From Natranaerobius trueperi (GTDB lineage: Bacteria; Bacillota; Natranaerobiia; Natranaerobiales; Natranaerobiaceae), in NCBI RefSeq assembly GCF_002216005.1, contig NZ_NIQC01000022.1:1-41575 (forward strand): 41,575 bases of DNA, read 5' to 3'. The notes under the pieces are model-generated. The model was given only the letters and a program-made list of their open reading frames with translations. It made no database searches and was not told the DNA's origin. The position numbers and the translations under genes were made by a program. Shown here piece by piece: positions 39,852-41,575 of this stretch; position 1 is the first letter of the stretch; every line of letters begins with the position of its first letter.

Positions 39852-41333
39852 ATGACTAGTGACAATCAACATGAACTCATGCAAGTGCGGTATGAAAAGG
39901 CTAAAGAATTAGAAAACCAAAATTTTGAACCTTATGGTAAAAAATATCATGTCACTCATTATGCAAATGATATCAATAGTAATTATGATAAAATGCAAGA
40001 AACGGGAGAAACTGTAAGTTTATCAGGGAGAATCATGGCGAAAAGAGGTCATGGTAAGGCAAGTTTTGCACATATTCAGGATTTTAATGGACAAGTTCAG
40101 ATTTATACTCGGATCGACAACGTTGGTGAAGAGAAATATGAAGTATACAAGGAACTGGATATTGGTGATATTATTGGAGTGACTGGAACAGTCTTTGTTA
40201 CACGAAAGGGAGAAGTTACAGTTTCGGTAAATGAATTTGAAATACTTAGTAAATCCTTACGGCCTTTACCTGAAAAATGGCATGGATTAAAAGATGTAGA
40301 TTTACGATATCGTAAAAGATATTTAGATATGATCATGAACCCTGACGTAAGAAGTACTTTTGAAATTCGTAGTAAAGTTATTAGAGAAATGAGAAATTAT
40401 TTAGATAATCAAGGTTTTCTAGAGGTTGAAACCCCTACACTTCATACTATACCTGGTGGAGCTAATGCTCGTCCGTTTGTAACACACCACAATGCGCTAG
40501 ATATGAATCTTTATATGAGAATAGCAACAGAGCTTCATCTCAAGAGGCTAATTGTTGGCGGTTTTGAAAAAGTCTATGAAATCGGCAGGATATTCCGAAA
40601 TGAGGGCATTTCAACAAAGCACAACCCAGAGTTTACTTCTATAGAACTTTATCAAGCTAATACTGATTACTATGATATGATGGAACTAACAGAAAATATG
40701 ATATATGAAATTGTTAAAAAGCTATTTAATTCATCAAAGGTTGAATACCAAGGTTATGAACTAGATTTTACACCTCCGTGGTCAAGAAAAACTATGGTAG
40801 AAGCTATAAATGAAGAAACTGGCGTAGATTTTTCTAAACTTACAAGTCACGAAGAAGCTAGGAAAGCTGGAGAAAAGCTTGGACTAGAGATAGAAGATGA
40901 TAGTACTTGGGGCGAAGTTCTAAACGAAATATTTGAAGAAAGAGTTGAAGATAGGTTAATTCAGCCTACTTTTATCACGGACTATCCGGTTGAAGTTTCA
41001 CCTCTTGCAAAGAGGAATGAACAGGACGAGCGTTTGACGTATCGATTTGAAGGCTTTGTTTGGGGAAGTGAAATAGCGAATGCCTTTACAGAGTTGAACG
41101 ATCCAAGAGATCAAAGGGAACGCTTTGAAAACCAAGTTGAAAAACGAGATGCAGGCGACGAAGAAGCCCATATGATGGATGAAGATTTTATTCAAGCGCT
41201 AGAATATGGGATGCCTCCTACTGGTGGGCTTGGAATTGGAATAGATAGATTAATAATGTTTTTAACAAACTCTACATCTATAAGAGATGTTATATTGTTC
41301 CCGACAATGAGACCTAAACAGGATGAGAGTTAA
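39852..41333 (+). CDS. lysS: Lysyl-tRNA synthetase, class II
   Basis: The 493-residue enzyme charges tRNA-Lys. It has an N-terminal OB-fold anticodon-binding domain ([26 protein letters not shown]) and the class II core with motif 1 around [20 protein letters not shown], motif 2 [15 protein letters not shown] and motif 3 [14 protein letters not shown]. Length is the same as B. subtilis LysS within a few residues. The ATG at 39852 follows AAGGAGTGGG. It is the last protein gene before the rRNA operon, a common arrangement near Firmicute origins. Confidence 0.97.
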   Translation: MTSDNQHELMQVRYEKAKELENQNFEPYGKKYHVTHYANDINSNYDKMQETGETVSLSGRIMAKRGHGKASFAHIQDFNGQVQIYTRIDNVGEEKYEVYKELDIGDIIGVTGTVFVTRKGEVTVSVNEFEILSKSLRPLPEKWHGLKDVDLRYRKRYLDMIMNPDVRSTFEIRSKVIREMRNYLDNQGFLEVETPTLHTIPGGANARPFVTHHNALDMNLYMRIATELHLKRLIVGGFEKVYEIGRIFRNEGISTKHNPEFTSIELYQANTDYYDMMELTENMIYEIVKKLFNSSKVEYQGYELDFTPPWSRKTMVEAINEETGVDFSKLTSHEEARKAGEKLGLEIEDDSTWGEVLNEIFEERVEDRLIQPTFITDYPVEVSPLAKRNEQDERLTYRFEGFVWGSEIANAFTELNDPRDQRERFENQVEKRDAGDEEAHMMDEDFIQALEYGMPPTGGLGIGIDRLIMFLTNSTSIRDVILFPTMRPKQDES

Positions 41334-41374
41334 ACTTTGTTGATAATTTTATTTAAAAAATATTAAGATTAGTC

Positions 41375-41403
41375 TTGAAAAATCAAAAATGGTGTGGTAT
41401 AGT
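41375..41403 (+). promoter_or_regulatory. rRNA operon promoter
   Basis: TTGAAA (41375-41380), exactly 17 bp, and TATAGT (41398-41403) with an extended-10 TG (41395-41396). It lies about 120 bp before the 16S 5' end, the expected place for an rrn promoter. Confidence 0.75.
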
Positions 41404-41416
41404 ATTACTTGTCCAT

Positions 41417-41437
41417 GGCGAGGGGAAGTTCCTCGCC
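41417..41437 (+). promoter_or_regulatory. rRNA leader hairpin and boxA-like antitermination region
   Basis: GGCGAGG (41417-41423) pairs with CCTCGCC (41431-41437) just after the start point. TGTTCTTTGAAAACTGAACA-like sequence follows at about 41450-41470, the usual Firmicute pre-16S antitermination/processing block. Confidence 0.6.
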
Positions 41438-41526
41438 GACATTTTCTTTTGTTCTTTGAAAACTGAACAGGATGCAAGCGTTAAGTTTTGAATAAATAAG
41501 CCAGATCGGCTTTTCTAATTAAATTT

Positions 41527-41575
41527 AATTAGGAGGGTTTGATCCTGGCTCAGGACGAACGCTGGCGGCGTGCTT
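41527..41575 (+). rRNA. rrs: 16S ribosomal RNA, 5' end (partial)
   Basis: GGGTTTGATCCTGGCTCAG at 41535 onward, followed by GACGAACGCTGGCGGCG, is the universal 16S 5' sequence (E. coli positions about 9-50). The mature end is set near 41527 by alignment to E. coli position 1 and could be off by a few bases. The gene runs off the right edge, plus strand, after lysS. Confidence 0.96.

Noticed and set aside
1-41575. CRISPR array or tRNA genes
   Set aside because: No regularly spaced repeat series was seen, and no cloverleaf with a T-loop motif was found, including between lysS and 16S.

Overview
The window looks like a chromosomal segment from a low-GC, spore-forming, anaerobic Firmicute of the Clostridia/Natranaerobiales type. 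The evidence is spoIIE with a Spo0A-style promoter, the gene order spoIIE-tilS-hpt-ftsH, birA-coaX and dusB/greA/lysS ahead of an rRNA operon, strong AGGAGG ribosome sites, and anaerobic C1 enzymes (formyl-THF synthetase, selenocysteine formate dehydrogenase, rubredoxin with its reductase). The many acidic proteins and a Natranaerobius-like feel are suggestive only; the species is inferred.

Layout. 1-1800 is a scrap yard of mobile DNA: two oppositely oriented halves of an IS21 istA gene with a decayed group II intron between them. 1822-9164 is housekeeping: spoIIE, tilS, hpt, ftsH, and an ECF transporter S component behind a structured leader. 9171-9809 is an IS1182-like remnant. fhs follows (9937-11607), then a group II intron RT relic and an IS1202/ISNCY-type relic with long direct repeats (11700-13067). 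13136-14966 holds birA (apparently ATT-started) and coaX. A roughly 95-bp inverted-repeat-containing leader occurs twice, before coaX and again after it, ahead of two small paralogous membrane proteins of unknown function (15344-16130).

16350-17165 keeps one intact DRTGG-domain gene between two decayed neighbours (a Cys-rich Fe-S protein and a PHP-domain protein), which looks like the relic of a hydrogenase-associated module. 17397-23373 is the metabolic centrepiece: a five-gene NAD-linked formate dehydrogenase operon (NuoE-like, HATPase, thioredoxin-like ferredoxin, NuoF-like, FdhA). The FdhA reading frame is broken by an in-frame UGA at 21730-21732 followed by a SECIS-like hairpin with a GGUCU loop, so it is one 899-residue selenoprotein, not two genes. 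Together with fhs it links CO2/formate, NAD(H) and tetrahydrofolate. A decayed Cys/Met-type PLP enzyme gene separates it from rubredoxin and an NADH:rubredoxin reductase-like flavoprotein.

25491-29856 carries a membrane-anchored monohaem cytochrome c (minus strand), a PgpA-family protein, a putrescine-type aminotransferase and a lone MrpD/NuoN-like antiporter subunit. 29891-31158 is a second IS1182-like remnant with a decayed group II intron nested in it, inverted relative to the left-end intron. 31238-35874 holds a gamma-carbonic anhydrase homologue, three acyl-CoA dehydratase activase-type genes and dusB. 36008-38591 is a three-gene unit: a HTH protein, a protein of the family often labelled quinate 5-dehydrogenase, and a homologue of cyanobacterial acyl-ACP reductase that keeps its active-site cysteine. 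After a second ISNCY relic come greA, lysS, a strong rRNA promoter and the first bases of 16S rRNA at the right edge.
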